A stretch of DNA of 16,075 nt from Woeseia sp. Lineage in GTDB: Bacteria; Pseudomonadota; Gammaproteobacteria; Steroidobacterales; Woeseiaceae. This document shows, piece by piece, positions 8,294 to 14,733 of the stretch. Every line of letters begins with the position of its first letter. The stretch's first letter is position 1. The stretch covers positions 1-16,075 of the forward strand of contig JABIUH010000251.1 in assembly GCA_018701055.1 (NCBI GenBank), read 5' to 3'. Made by a program: the position numbers and the translations under genes. Under the pieces are notes generated by a model. It did no database searches and was not told the DNA's origin. It saw only the letters and a program-made list of their open reading frames with translations.

Positions 8294-10018
8294 TTATTCG
8301 CTGGTCGATTTGCCCTTTTTGTTATGGGTTTTTCGCTTGGATGCTTCCTCGTGTACCAATTTATTGATGTACCACTGCTGCGCAATTGAAAGCAGCGTAT
8401 TAGTCACCCAATACAACACTAGGCCCGACGGGAAGAAAGCAAAAAATGCGGTAAAGATGATCGGCATAATTTGCATCACCTTTGCCTGAATAGGATCGCC
8501 AGGCGTTGGGTTCAGCTTTTGTTGGCCGAGCATTGCGGCGCCCATGATCACCGGGAGGATGAAATACGGATCTCGAGAAGATAAATCAGTAATCCATAAG
8601 GCGAATGGGGCCTGACGCATTTCAACGCTTTCCAACAACACCCAATAGAACGCGAGGAAAAAGGGCATTTGGATGAGGATAGGCAAACAGCCTGCAGCGG
8701 GATTCACTTTCTCCCGCTTATAAAGTTCCATCATGGCCTGACTAAGCGCTGGCTTGTCGTCTTTGTATCGGTCTTGCAGCGCTTTCATTCGGGGTTGAAT
8801 TTCCCGCATTTTCGCCATCGAACGTCCGCTTGCTTCCGTTAGCTTATAGAACACCGCCTTAATTATGATGGTGACCAGAATAATCGCGAGACCCCAGTTG
8901 CCGACGAATGAAAACACTTTGCTAAGAAGCCAAAACAGGGGATCGGAAAGTATGGTTAACCAACCATAGTCGACGGTTAGCGGTAGCTTTTCATGGATTT
9001 CGCTAAGTTGCGCTTGGAGTTTTGGTCCGACGAACGCGGTCATTGTGAATGTGTGTTCGGACCCGGCGGGTATGACGACGGAGGGCGTTTGAATCATGCT
9101 CGCGACCGAGACCCCTCCGTTGGCCGAGATGCTGTAATTATATTTTTCGTCAGATGGCGGAACTAGAGCGCTTAAAAAATGATGTTCAATAGCGCCAATC
9201 CAACCGCCGGTTGCTTGCAGCGTATGTGGACCGTCTTCTAATAAATCGTCACGATCAAGTTTCTCTGATTTTTCACCATCGTAAATAATGGGGCCGTCAG
9301 ACGAATATGAATCGACGTTAAACATTGATCGTTCTACTTCTCGAGAACGTCGCAATAGCTGGGCATAATCCGCGCCGCGCCAATCTTCTGCACTGTTATT
9401 GATGAGGCGATGGGAAATGTCAATTTGATAACTTCCGCGTGTAAAACGCAGTGTCTTTTCAACGACGATGCCGTCGGCGCTTTGCCAGGTTAACGGCACC
9501 AAAAGCTCGTCGCGGCCATTGAGTTCGTAATTGGTTTGTTGTGAGGAATAGACTGCGCGGTGATCCGGTTTGCTGCCCTCGCCAGCGGCATTCAAGCCGC
9601 TTTGTATGAGGCCTAATTCAATTGTCTCGGTACTCAAAAGCTCAACGAGTTTATTTGGGTCGTCCTTGTGGACGGGATAATTCAACAAATTCGCTTGTTG
9701 CAGCGTTGCGCCTTCGGTGCTTATCGTAATATCAAATACGTCGGTAACGACATGGATCGTGACAGCTGATTGTTCCGTTGAGTTGACGGTTCCTTCGGCT
9801 GTCGGCGGCGGGTCACCTAGCGCGGGTGCATTTGAGGGGGTGGTATAGTCGCTTTCTGTGGGTAACGCGGGTAGGCCGGCGTCGCCTGGCAGCGTGTCAA
9901 GTTCGGCGGCGGTTGTTGCTGTTGACGGCGGTAATGCGTGATCCGTGACCCATGCCTGGTACGTCATCCAGATCAACATTCCAAATGTTGCCCAGATCAG
10001 CAGTCTTTGATTTTCCAT
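8294..10018 (-). CDS. yidC: Membrane protein insertase YidC
   Basis: 574 residues (E. coli 548). YidC inserts and folds inner-membrane proteins alone or with SecYEG. Segments: N-terminal membrane helix (about 5-22), a Pro/Ala/Thr-rich linker, a large periplasmic beta-sandwich domain (about 85-345), then the conserved five-helix insertase core starting near 360. Lys387 in the GNWGLAIILVTIIIK segment sits where E. coli has the groove arginine Arg366; lysine is also found there in Pseudomonas-type proteins. The conserved SMAKMREIQPRMKALQ cytoplasmic region follows. The C-terminus is basic (KRKTHNKKGKSTSE), consistent with ribosome contact. The start lies only seven bases after rnpA, leaving no room for yidD, which usually sits between them. 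Confidence 0.98.
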   Translation of the reverse strand: MENQRLLIWATFGMLIWMTYQAWVTDHALPPSTATTAAELDTLPGDAGLPALPTESDYTTPSNAPALGDPPPTAEGTVNSTEQSAVTIHVVTDVFDITISTEGATLQQANLLNYPVHKDDPNKLVELLSTETIELGLIQSGLNAAGEGSKPDHRAVYSSQQTNYELNGRDELLVPLTWQSADGIVVEKTLRFTRGSYQIDISHRLINNSAEDWRGADYAQLLRRSREVERSMFNVDSYSSDGPIIYDGEKSEKLDRDDLLEDGPHTLQATGGWIGAIEHHFLSALVPPSDEKYNYSISANGGVSVASMIQTPSVVIPAGSEHTFTMTAFVGPKLQAQLSEIHEKLPLTVDYGWLTILSDPLFWLLSKVFSFVGNWGLAIILVTIIIKAVFYKLTEASGRSMAKMREIQPRMKALQDRYKDDKPALSQAMMELYKREKVNPAAGCLPILIQMPFFLAFYWVLLESVEMRQAPFALWITDLSSRDPYFILPVIMGAAMLGQQKLNPTPGDPIQAKVMQIMPIIFTAFFAFFPSGLVLYWVTNTLLSIAQQWYINKLVHEEASKRKTHNKKGKSTSE

Positions 10019-10025
10019 GTGTGGT

Positions 10026-10415
10026 TTATCCTGCCGTTTTAGGCGTCTGGTCGCTACAATGCTGCCAGTGTTTTTTTAAGCTTAAAAATAACGCCTTATT
10101 GTTTGCGTTTGTTGCGGCAGGCTGATTGAGTACCACGATATCGATGCCGGAAAGATGCCCCTGCTCGTCACGGAACGATTCGCGAATGATTCGTTTCAAT
10201 CGATTCCGACCAGTTGCTTTACGGCAATTCTTTTTGCTAACAGCCAAGCCCAGGCGCGCCTTATTGCTGCGGTTGTCCCGGTAGAGAATGGTGAACATCT
10301 TGTCGCGGCTGCGATTGGCTTGTTTGAATACTCGACCAAAGGAAGCCTTGTCAGGTATCCGGCTTGGGTGCCTGAAACGGTGACTAGATGGGGTTTCGGT
10401 GTTTGCTTCCGTAAT
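10026..10415 (-). CDS. rnpA: Ribonuclease P protein component, apparent ATT start
   Basis: RnpA is the protein cofactor of RNase P, which matures tRNA 5' ends. The signature RNRLKRIIRESFR and the preceding LGLAVSKKNCRKATG are clear. The conserved N-terminal part is also present in frame upstream of the only ATG (10298): FRHPSRIPDKASFGRVFKQ aligns with FPRELRLLTPSQFTFVFQQ of E. coli. Between the TGA at 10428-10430 and that ATG there is no ATG, GTG, TTG or CTG. The best remaining start is ATT at 10413-10415, giving 129 residues; ACG next to it or ATA at 10356-10358 are other options. No ribosome binding site is obvious, and the frame is the same as rpmH, 21 bases after its stop, so reinitiation is likely. 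Starting at ATG 10298 (90 residues) would remove part of the conserved fold. Confidence 0.85.
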   Translation of the reverse strand: MTEANTETPSSHRFRHPSRIPDKASFGRVFKQANRSRDKMFTILYRDNRSNKARLGLAVSKKNCRKATGRNRLKRIIRESFRDEQGHLSGIDIVVLNQPAATNANNKALFLSLKKHWQHCSDQTPKTAG

Positions 10416-10436
10416 GGTCTGACGGGGTCAGCCGCG

Positions 10437-10571
10437 CTATGGCGACAGCTTGGCCCGGCCTTTTGCGCGACGGCGCTTCAAAACCGACCGACCTGCTTTG
10501 GTTGCCATTCTTGATCGGAATCCGTGTGTGCGTGCCCGCTTCAGTGTGCTGGGCTGAAATGTTCGTTTCAT
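10437..10571 (-). CDS. rpmH: 50S ribosomal protein L34
   Basis: 44 residues, the usual length: MKRTFQPSTLKRARTHGF, then RSRMATKAGRSVLKRRRAKGRAKLSP. The sequence is a full match to the L34 pattern, highly basic, and binds 23S rRNA in the large subunit. ATG 10571 is preceded by AGGTGG about seven bases upstream. It is the first gene of the leftward operon rpmH-rnpA-yidC-mnmE and is divergent from dnaA, as in most gammaproteobacteria. Confidence 0.98.
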   Translation of the reverse strand: MKRTFQPSTLKRARTHGFRSRMATKAGRSVLKRRRAKGRAKLSP

Positions 10572-10598
10572 TTGGGTGCCACCTGGCTAAAATTGCTT

Positions 10599-10646
10599 GC
10601 GCACAAGGTGTGCGCTTCATCATCTGTCGAGAGATAAGTTTCTCTC
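10599..10646 (-). other. Two hairpins in the rpmH 5' untranslated leader
   Basis: In the predicted leader of rpmH there are two inverted repeats: GCGCAC / GTGCGC at 10599-10604 and 10610-10615 (5-base loop), and GAGAGA / TCTCTC at 10629-10634 and 10641-10646 (6-base loop). They lie between the predicted promoter and the ribosome binding site. They may stabilise or regulate the mRNA; no known riboswitch class is recognised. Confidence 0.4.
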
Positions 10647-10663
10647 TCCCGAGAAGGTCGGCA

Positions 10664-10692
10664 AGGGTACGCGTGGGCCTCTTTTCTGTCAA
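10664..10692 (-). promoter_or_regulatory. Predicted sigma70 promoter of rpmH operon
   Basis: On the reverse strand a perfect -35 TTGACA (10687-10692) is followed after 17 bases by TACCCT (10664-10669), a weak -10. Transcription would begin near 10657, giving a leader of roughly 85 bases. A strong -35 with a GC-rich downstream part is common for ribosomal promoters. Confidence 0.5.
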
Positions 10693-10696
10693 TAGA

Positions 10697-10708
10697 ATAA
10701 GGCCTTAT
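10697..10708. promoter_or_regulatory. 12-bp palindrome between divergent rpmH and dnaA promoters
   Basis: ATAAGGCCTTAT is a perfect palindrome placed five bases beyond the predicted rpmH -35 and 12 bases before the predicted dnaA -10. This position would suit an operator acting on both genes. It does not match a regulator motif that I recognise. Confidence 0.3.
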
Positions 10709-10717
10709 GAGCGCTAC

Positions 10718-10726
10718 TGATATAGT
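10718..10726 (+). promoter_or_regulatory. Predicted extended -10 promoter of dnaA
   Basis: TGATATAGT gives an extended -10 (TG-N-TATAGT). The -35 region is poor, as allowed for extended -10 promoters. It would start dnaA transcripts near 10733, about 125 bases before the start codon. A second candidate is the pair of TATAGAC repeats at 10785-10791 and 10794-10800. No DnaA box is visible in this region. Confidence 0.4.
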
Positions 10727-10856
10727 GTCGACTTATGGCTGTGTAACGGAGCGGGTGGTGGTTTTTGCTGTCTGGCGAAGGCGTTATAGACGGTATAGAC
10801 TGCCCGGTCTCGCCGAGAGATTACAATAATTTGCCGACTGGCATCGGGGACCCTTT

Positions 10857-12206
10857 TTGCAGGCTGAAACGAATGTATGGAACCGCTGTGTGCGCGATCT
10901 TCGGGCAGAACTGCCTGAACAGCAGTTCAACACATGGATTCGTCCGTTACAGGCGGTTGAAGAGGGCCGGGTTCTAAAGCTCTTGGCGCCGAACCGCTTT
11001 GTTGTTGACTGGTTAAATCAACACTACCTTGGGCGAATAGAGGAGATTGTTGGTGGATCTAATGAGGCGACACATGTTGTTGTTGAGGTCGGTTCTAGAC
11101 AAATAGAGAACGCAGTGCCAGCGCCTGCACACTCACCCGCGCCTGCTGCGCCGCCCTTTGTGTCACCCAGGAACGCTGTTCCGGTCATCAGTCGTTTAAA
11201 TCCGGATTTTGTTTTTGATAATTTTGTCGAGGGCAAGAGTAATCAGCTTGCTCGAGCCGCTGGGCTTCAGGTGGGTGAAAATCCAGGGAAATCCTACAAT
11301 CCTTTATTTATCTATGGCGGTGTTGGGTTGGGTAAAACCCATTTGATGCAAGCTATCGGCAACGCTATGTTGAAAAACAACCCGTCAGCCAGGGTCAGCT
11401 ATGTGCATTCGGAACGTTTTGTGGGCGACATGGTGCGGGGACTACAGCACAATTCTATTTCTGAGTTTAAGCGACTGTACCGATCATTGGATGCGCTTTT
11501 GATTGACGATATCCAGTTTTTTGCCGGCAAAGAACGCTCCCAGGAAGAATTTTTTCATACATTCAATTCGTTGTTGGAAGGGCATCAGCAGATTATTCTG
11601 ACCTGTGATCGCTACCCAAAAGAGGTGAGTGGGCTGGAAGAGCGGCTGAAGTCTCGGTTTGGGTGGGGCCTTACGGTCTGCATTGAACCGCCCGAGTTGG
11701 AGACGTCTGTCGCTATCTTGATGAGTAAGGCGAATGGTGAAGGGGTTGATTTGCCGGAAGAAGTGGCTTTTTTTATCGCAAAAAGGATTCGATCAAATGT
11801 TCGGGAACTCGAAGGTGCTCTTCGAAGAGTCATTGCAAACTCAACGTTTACAGGACGGCCTATCAGTTTAGATTTTGCTAAAGAAGCGCTTAGAGATTTA
11901 CTTGCGATGCAAGATCGTTTGGTCTCGATCGAGAATATTCAAAAAACGGTAGCAGATTACTTCAAAATCCGTGTAGCCGATCTGTTGTCACGTCGGCGAA
12001 GCCGGTCTATAGCGAGGCCGCGGCAGATCGGTATGGCATTAGCGAAAGAATTGACGAATCATAGTTTGCCTGAGATTGGCGATGCATTTGGGGGTCGGGA
12101 TCACACGACGGTGTTGCATGGTTGTCGTCGGATTGCGGCGCTTCGTGAGAGTGAAAAGCGGGTTGGTGAAGATTATATAAACCTGTTGAGAACATTAACA
12201 GGATGA
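10857..12206 (+). CDS. dnaA: Chromosomal replication initiator DnaA
   Basis: 449 residues. DnaA is the AAA+ ATPase that binds boxes in oriC and melts the duplex. Domain I (about 1-70) carries WIRPLQA and APNRFVVDWLNQHY. Domain II is short and Pro/Ala-rich (about 85-105). Domain III starts at NFVEGKSNQLA with Walker A GGVGLGKTH at about 154-162 and Walker B LLIDD at 214-218. Domain IV ends with the box-binding signature GGRDHTTV at about 412-419. The start is TTG at 10857, with GGGGA six bases upstream; no ATG or GTG lies nearby that keeps the ETNVWNRC start. It is followed by the origin-like spacer and dnaN, and a TTG start suggests modest expression. Confidence 0.98.
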   Translation: MQAETNVWNRCVRDLRAELPEQQFNTWIRPLQAVEEGRVLKLLAPNRFVVDWLNQHYLGRIEEIVGGSNEATHVVVEVGSRQIENAVPAPAHSPAPAAPPFVSPRNAVPVISRLNPDFVFDNFVEGKSNQLARAAGLQVGENPGKSYNPLFIYGGVGLGKTHLMQAIGNAMLKNNPSARVSYVHSERFVGDMVRGLQHNSISEFKRLYRSLDALLIDDIQFFAGKERSQEEFFHTFNSLLEGHQQIILTCDRYPKEVSGLEERLKSRFGWGLTVCIEPPELETSVAILMSKANGEGVDLPEEVAFFIAKRIRSNVRELEGALRRVIANSTFTGRPISLDFAKEALRDLLAMQDRLVSIENIQKTVADYFKIRVADLLSRRRSRSIARPRQIGMALAKELTNHSLPEIGDAFGGRDHTTVLHGCRRIAALRESEKRVGEDYINLLRTLTG

Positions 12207-12241
12207 TATGGATAAACGGTGGATAACCAGTGCTTGATATT

Positions 12242-12250
12242 TTATCCACA
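12242..12250 (+). other. DnaA box, perfect consensus
   Basis: TTATCCACA, identical to the strong DnaA-box consensus. It lies 16 bases after an inverted near-consensus box (12218-12226), so the two face each other. Confidence 0.85.
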
Positions 12251-12308
12251 GGTAGTTCACTGGCGGTGCGCTTTTACTACCGTATTTATCCTGTCCTTTT
12301 TTGCAGTG

Positions 12309-12321
12309 TAATTTATTGATT
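12309..12321 (-). other. Possible IHF binding site
   Basis: The reverse strand reads AATCAATAAATTA, matching WATCARNNNNTTR at every defined position. It lies between the two perfect DnaA boxes, where bending would help origin assembly. Chance matches are common in AT-rich DNA. Confidence 0.4.
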
Positions 12322-12339
12322 TATAAACAATTAAATTTT

Positions 12340-12348
12340 TTATCCACA
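12340..12348 (+). other. DnaA box next to the unwinding element
   Basis: TTATCCACA, perfect consensus, followed by a GC-containing spacer (GGACTTGTGGTGC) and then the DnaA-trio tract. This is the order of the basal unwinding system described in Bacillus subtilis. Confidence 0.85.
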
Positions 12349-12362
12349 GGACTTGTGGTGCT

Positions 12363-12383
12363 TAATAATAGTAATAATAGTAG
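12363..12383 (+). repeat. DnaA-trio tract (seven TAA/TAG triplets)
   Basis: Seven consecutive triplets: TAATAATAG twice, then TAG. Each fits the DnaA-trio pattern (3'-[G/A]AT-5'), which guides the DnaA filament onto one strand to open the duplex. It begins 14 bases after the perfect box at 12340-12348 and leads into AT-rich sequence. Confidence 0.7.
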
Positions 12384-12425
12384 TCTTTTATATACTTATC
12401 CAATAATTATTAACAGGTGGGTTGA

Positions 12426-13523
12426 ATGAAGTTATCAGCTGGGCGTGAGTCTCTTTTGAAGCCTTTGCAAGCAGTAATTGGTGTTGTTGAGCGTCGGCAG
12501 ACCATGCCAATTTTGGCGAATGTGCTTCTGGTAGCCAAGGACGGGGTTCTGTCAGTGACTGCGACTGATTTGGAAGTTGAGTTGGTGGCAGTCGCGGACG
12601 TTAAGATCGATGTAACTGGAGAAGTAACTGTTCCTGGACGTAAGCTTTTAGATATTTGCAGAGCACTACCTAGTGATGCCGATGTGTCGATTAGTCAGAG
12701 TGGCGAGAAACTTAATATTAAGTCTGGCAGGAGTAAGTTTTCGCTTACAACCTTGCCTGCGGCCGAGTTTCCGACGGTAGACGACATCAATGCCGGGCAC
12801 TCGGTAACGGTTGCGCAGTCTGTCTTGGCGAGATTATTAGAAAAGACTCATTTTTCGATGGCGCAACAGGATGTTCGGTATTATCTGAATGGTCTGTTGT
12901 TAGAAACTGGGAAGAATGTGTTGCGCGCAGTGGCAACAGATGGTCATCGACTTGCGTTGTGCGAGGTTGAATTAAACGACAAGAATGCGCCTGACCAGCA
13001 AGTGATTGTGCCACGGAAAGGTATTTTGGAGTTGCAGCGGCTGTTGACCGGAGAGGGTGATTTGGCGATCGAGTTGGGCACTAATCATGTTCGCATTCAA
13101 TTGGATGCCATTCGGTTTACATCGAAATTGATCGATGGGCGATTTCCTGAATACGAACGCGTCATTCCGCAAGATACGAGCAATTTTTTGTCCGCAGATC
13201 GGGGGGCTTTTCGAAGTGCTTTGCAGCGAACGGCTATCTTGTCCAATGAAAAATATAGAGGCATTCGTCTGATTATTAGAAATAATGGGATGGTGTTGCA
13301 GGCGCATAATCCTGAGCAAGAGGAAGCAGAGGAAGAGCTCGAGGCACAATACGAAGGTGAAGAAATTGAAATTGGATTCAACGTTAATTATTTGTTGGAT
13401 GCCCTAAACGCGATTGAGTCCGATGAAGTTAATCTCGCTTTGGTAGACGGTAATTCCAGTTGTTTGCTTAGAGAACCGGGTAAAGATGACTGTAAATACG
13501 TCGTCATGCCAATGCGCCTATAG
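12426..13523 (+). CDS. dnaN: DNA polymerase III beta subunit (sliding clamp)
   Basis: 365 residues, the standard length (E. coli 366). DnaN forms the ring-shaped dimer that tethers polymerase III and many repair proteins to DNA. The three clamp domains of about 120 residues are continuous: the N-terminus MKLSAGRESLLKPLQAV, the RRQTMPILANVLL motif, mid-protein DGHRLALCE, and the C-terminal YVVMPMRL that lines the partner-binding pocket. ATG 12426 has AGGTGG five bases upstream, the strongest ribosome binding site in this run. recF follows after 15 bases, so the two are probably co-transcribed with dnaA. Confidence 0.98.
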   Translation: MKLSAGRESLLKPLQAVIGVVERRQTMPILANVLLVAKDGVLSVTATDLEVELVAVADVKIDVTGEVTVPGRKLLDICRALPSDADVSISQSGEKLNIKSGRSKFSLTTLPAAEFPTVDDINAGHSVTVAQSVLARLLEKTHFSMAQQDVRYYLNGLLLETGKNVLRAVATDGHRLALCEVELNDKNAPDQQVIVPRKGILELQRLLTGEGDLAIELGTNHVRIQLDAIRFTSKLIDGRFPEYERVIPQDTSNFLSADRGAFRSALQRTAILSNEKYRGIRLIIRNNGMVLQAHNPEQEEAEEELEAQYEGEEIEIGFNVNYLLDALNAIESDEVNLALVDGNSSCLLREPGKDDCKYVVMPMRL

Positions 13524-13538
13524 GCGCTGTTCTGTCGC

Positions 13539-14606
13539 TTGGCGCTTTCAAGCTTAAAAATTACGGATTTCCGCTGTCTTGAGTCTGCGGGAATTGATTT
13601 CGACCAGGGCAACAATCTTATTTATGGCCCGAATGCGTCGGGAAAGACGAGCATTTTGGAGGCAGTTGCGTATCTCGGTCGGGGACGGTCATTTCGGGGT
13701 GCTAGCATTCGTGAGGTCGTTCGTCATGGGCAGGACAATTTCGTCTTGTTCGGGAATTCGCGGGTTGGTTCTCGGGCTGTGGCTCTTGGTGTTCGGAACG
13801 GTACCGGTGGCCTTGAGGTTCATACCGATGGAGAAAAGAGAGCGTCCGCCGCGGCACTTGCTGAAGCTCTTCCGCTTCAGATCATTGATCCTGACGTTCA
13901 TAAGTTAATTGCGGGTGGTCCTGAGGACCGGCGTCGTTACATCGATTGGGTTGCGTTCCACGTGGAACATGGTTACCTGGATCTATGGCGACGTTATCGG
14001 CGTGCGTTGAAACAACGCAATGCAGCATTACGCGGCAAGGTTAGTTCTGCGGGTTTGTCTGGCTGGGATCGTGAACTCGTCGGGCTTGGTGGTTTGCTGA
14101 ATGATGCGCGAGAACGCGTGCTCGATATCACCCGTTCGGGTCTTCAAGAACTTGGCAATTCCCTGGTTGGATGTACGATTGATTTCGACTATCAACGCGG
14201 CTGGGCGGCAGACCGTTCTTTGAGTGAAGCTCTGATTACTTCTGTGGAGCGAGACCGGCAGGTGGGTTCGACTCACGCGGGCCCACACCGCGGCGACCTA
14301 AAACTAAAGCTGGATGAGCGGCAGGCCCGAAAGCTAGTGTCACGGGGGCAGCAAAAGTTGTTGGCGTGTGCTTTGATTCTTTCGGCGACGGGGGTCGTGC
14401 AAACGCATCTCGATCACCAACTGCTGCTTTTATTGGATGATCCTGCTGCTGAATTGGATTCCGACTCTCTTAGGCGATTGATGGAGGCCGTTGGTAATCT
14501 CGGTTGTCAGGTGATCGCAACGACACTGGAGGCGAACCGAGACCTATTTGATGCGCCACCGCGTCTGTTCCACGTGGAACACGGCGTTGTCCGCACAGTA
14601 GGATAG
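13539..14606 (+). CDS. recF: DNA replication and repair protein RecF
   Basis: 355 residues. RecF is an SMC-like ABC ATPase that helps load RecA at single-strand gaps and stalled forks. Motifs: Walker A GPNASGKT at 30-37, signature SRGQQKLL at 268-275, Walker B LLLLLDD ending near 301 and D-loop AAELD. The start is TTG 13539 with a poor ribosome binding site, 15 bases after dnaN; MALSSLKITDFRCLE aligns with the RecF N-terminus. Two parS palindromes lie in the reading frame, each encoding FHVEHG (residues 140-145 and 344-349). The second falls in the last dozen residues, where the protein should tolerate variation. Confidence 0.96.
   Translation: MALSSLKITDFRCLESAGIDFDQGNNLIYGPNASGKTSILEAVAYLGRGRSFRGASIREVVRHGQDNFVLFGNSRVGSRAVALGVRNGTGGLEVHTDGEKRASAAALAEALPLQIIDPDVHKLIAGGPEDRRRYIDWVAFHVEHGYLDLWRRYRRALKQRNAALRGKVSSAGLSGWDRELVGLGGLLNDARERVLDITRSGLQELGNSLVGCTIDFDYQRGWAADRSLSEALITSVERDRQVGSTHAGPHRGDLKLKLDERQARKLVSRGQQKLLACALILSATGVVQTHLDHQLLLLLDDPAAELDSDSLRRLMEAVGNLGCQVIATTLEANRDLFDAPPRLFHVEHGVVRTVG
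13954..13969. other. parS site 1 (ParB-binding), inside recF
   Basis: CGTTCCACGTGGAACA differs in the first base only from the Pseudomonas parS consensus TGTTCCACGTGGAACA. The inner 14 bases are a perfect palindrome. It encodes AFHVEH in RecF. It lies about 1.6 kb from the predicted oriC, as expected for a centromere-like site. Confidence 0.85.
14566..14581. other. parS site 2 (ParB-binding), inside 3' end of recF
   Basis: TGTTCCACGTGGAACA is a perfect 16-bp palindrome identical to the consensus ParB-binding site. It encodes LFHVEH near the RecF C-terminus, 612 bases from the first copy. ParB, CTP-dependent clamp loading and spreading would start here. Confidence 0.92.
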
Positions 14607-14697
14607 AGGGCCAAAACCACCCCGAAAGGGCGACGCACTAGCCGTCCTAAAATCCCAAGCCGAAAGGTCCATATGTAGCCCTTTATTTGATCCAAAA

Positions 14698-14706
14698 TGA
14701 TACAAT
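14698..14706 (+). promoter_or_regulatory. Predicted extended -10 promoter of gyrB
   Basis: TGATACAAT is an exact extended -10 (TG-N-TACAAT) in the 127-base recF-gyrB gap. No good -35 is seen. Transcription would start near 14713, leaving a short leader of about 20 bases before ATG 14734. This would let gyrB be expressed apart from dnaA-dnaN-recF. Confidence 0.45.
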
Positions 14707-14733
14707 GCGCCGGCTCTCTACCAAGGATTTGGA

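Larger units (their letters stand above)
12207..12425 (+). other. Predicted oriC in the dnaA-dnaN spacer
   Basis: This 219-base AT-rich gap contains two perfect DnaA boxes, several near matches, an IHF-like site, a DnaA-trio tract and an AT-rich stretch (TCTTTTATATAC, TAATTATTAA) before dnaN. Near matches on the reverse strand are TTATCCATA (12207-12215) and TTATCCACC (12218-12226); weak forward ones are TTATCCTGT (12286-12294) and TTATCCAAT (12396-12404). It has no GATC site. The spacer also ends with the dnaN ribosome binding site AGGTGG. In Pseudomonas the main origin lies between rpmH and dnaA; here the boxes are only on the other side of dnaA. Confidence 0.85.

Noticed and set aside
8047..8367. 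Small frames on both strands around the mnmE start
   Set aside because: They overlap mnmE or yidC in other phases, lack motifs, and are explained as shadows.
8294..10018. Lysine in place of the E. coli YidC groove arginine as a novelty
   Set aside because: Lysine is common at this position in other gammaproteobacteria such as Pseudomonas, so it is ordinary variation.
10384..10692. 102-residue reverse frame across rpmH
   Set aside because: It is out of phase with the perfect L34 frame and lacks any recognisable motif, so it is a shadow.
14607..14733. Two CCGAAAGG (GNRA-loop) mini-hairpins at 14622-14629 and 14660-14667 between recF and gyrB, as terminator or RNA element
   Set aside because: The stems are only three pairs with no T-run, so neither an intrinsic terminator nor a known RNA can be supported.
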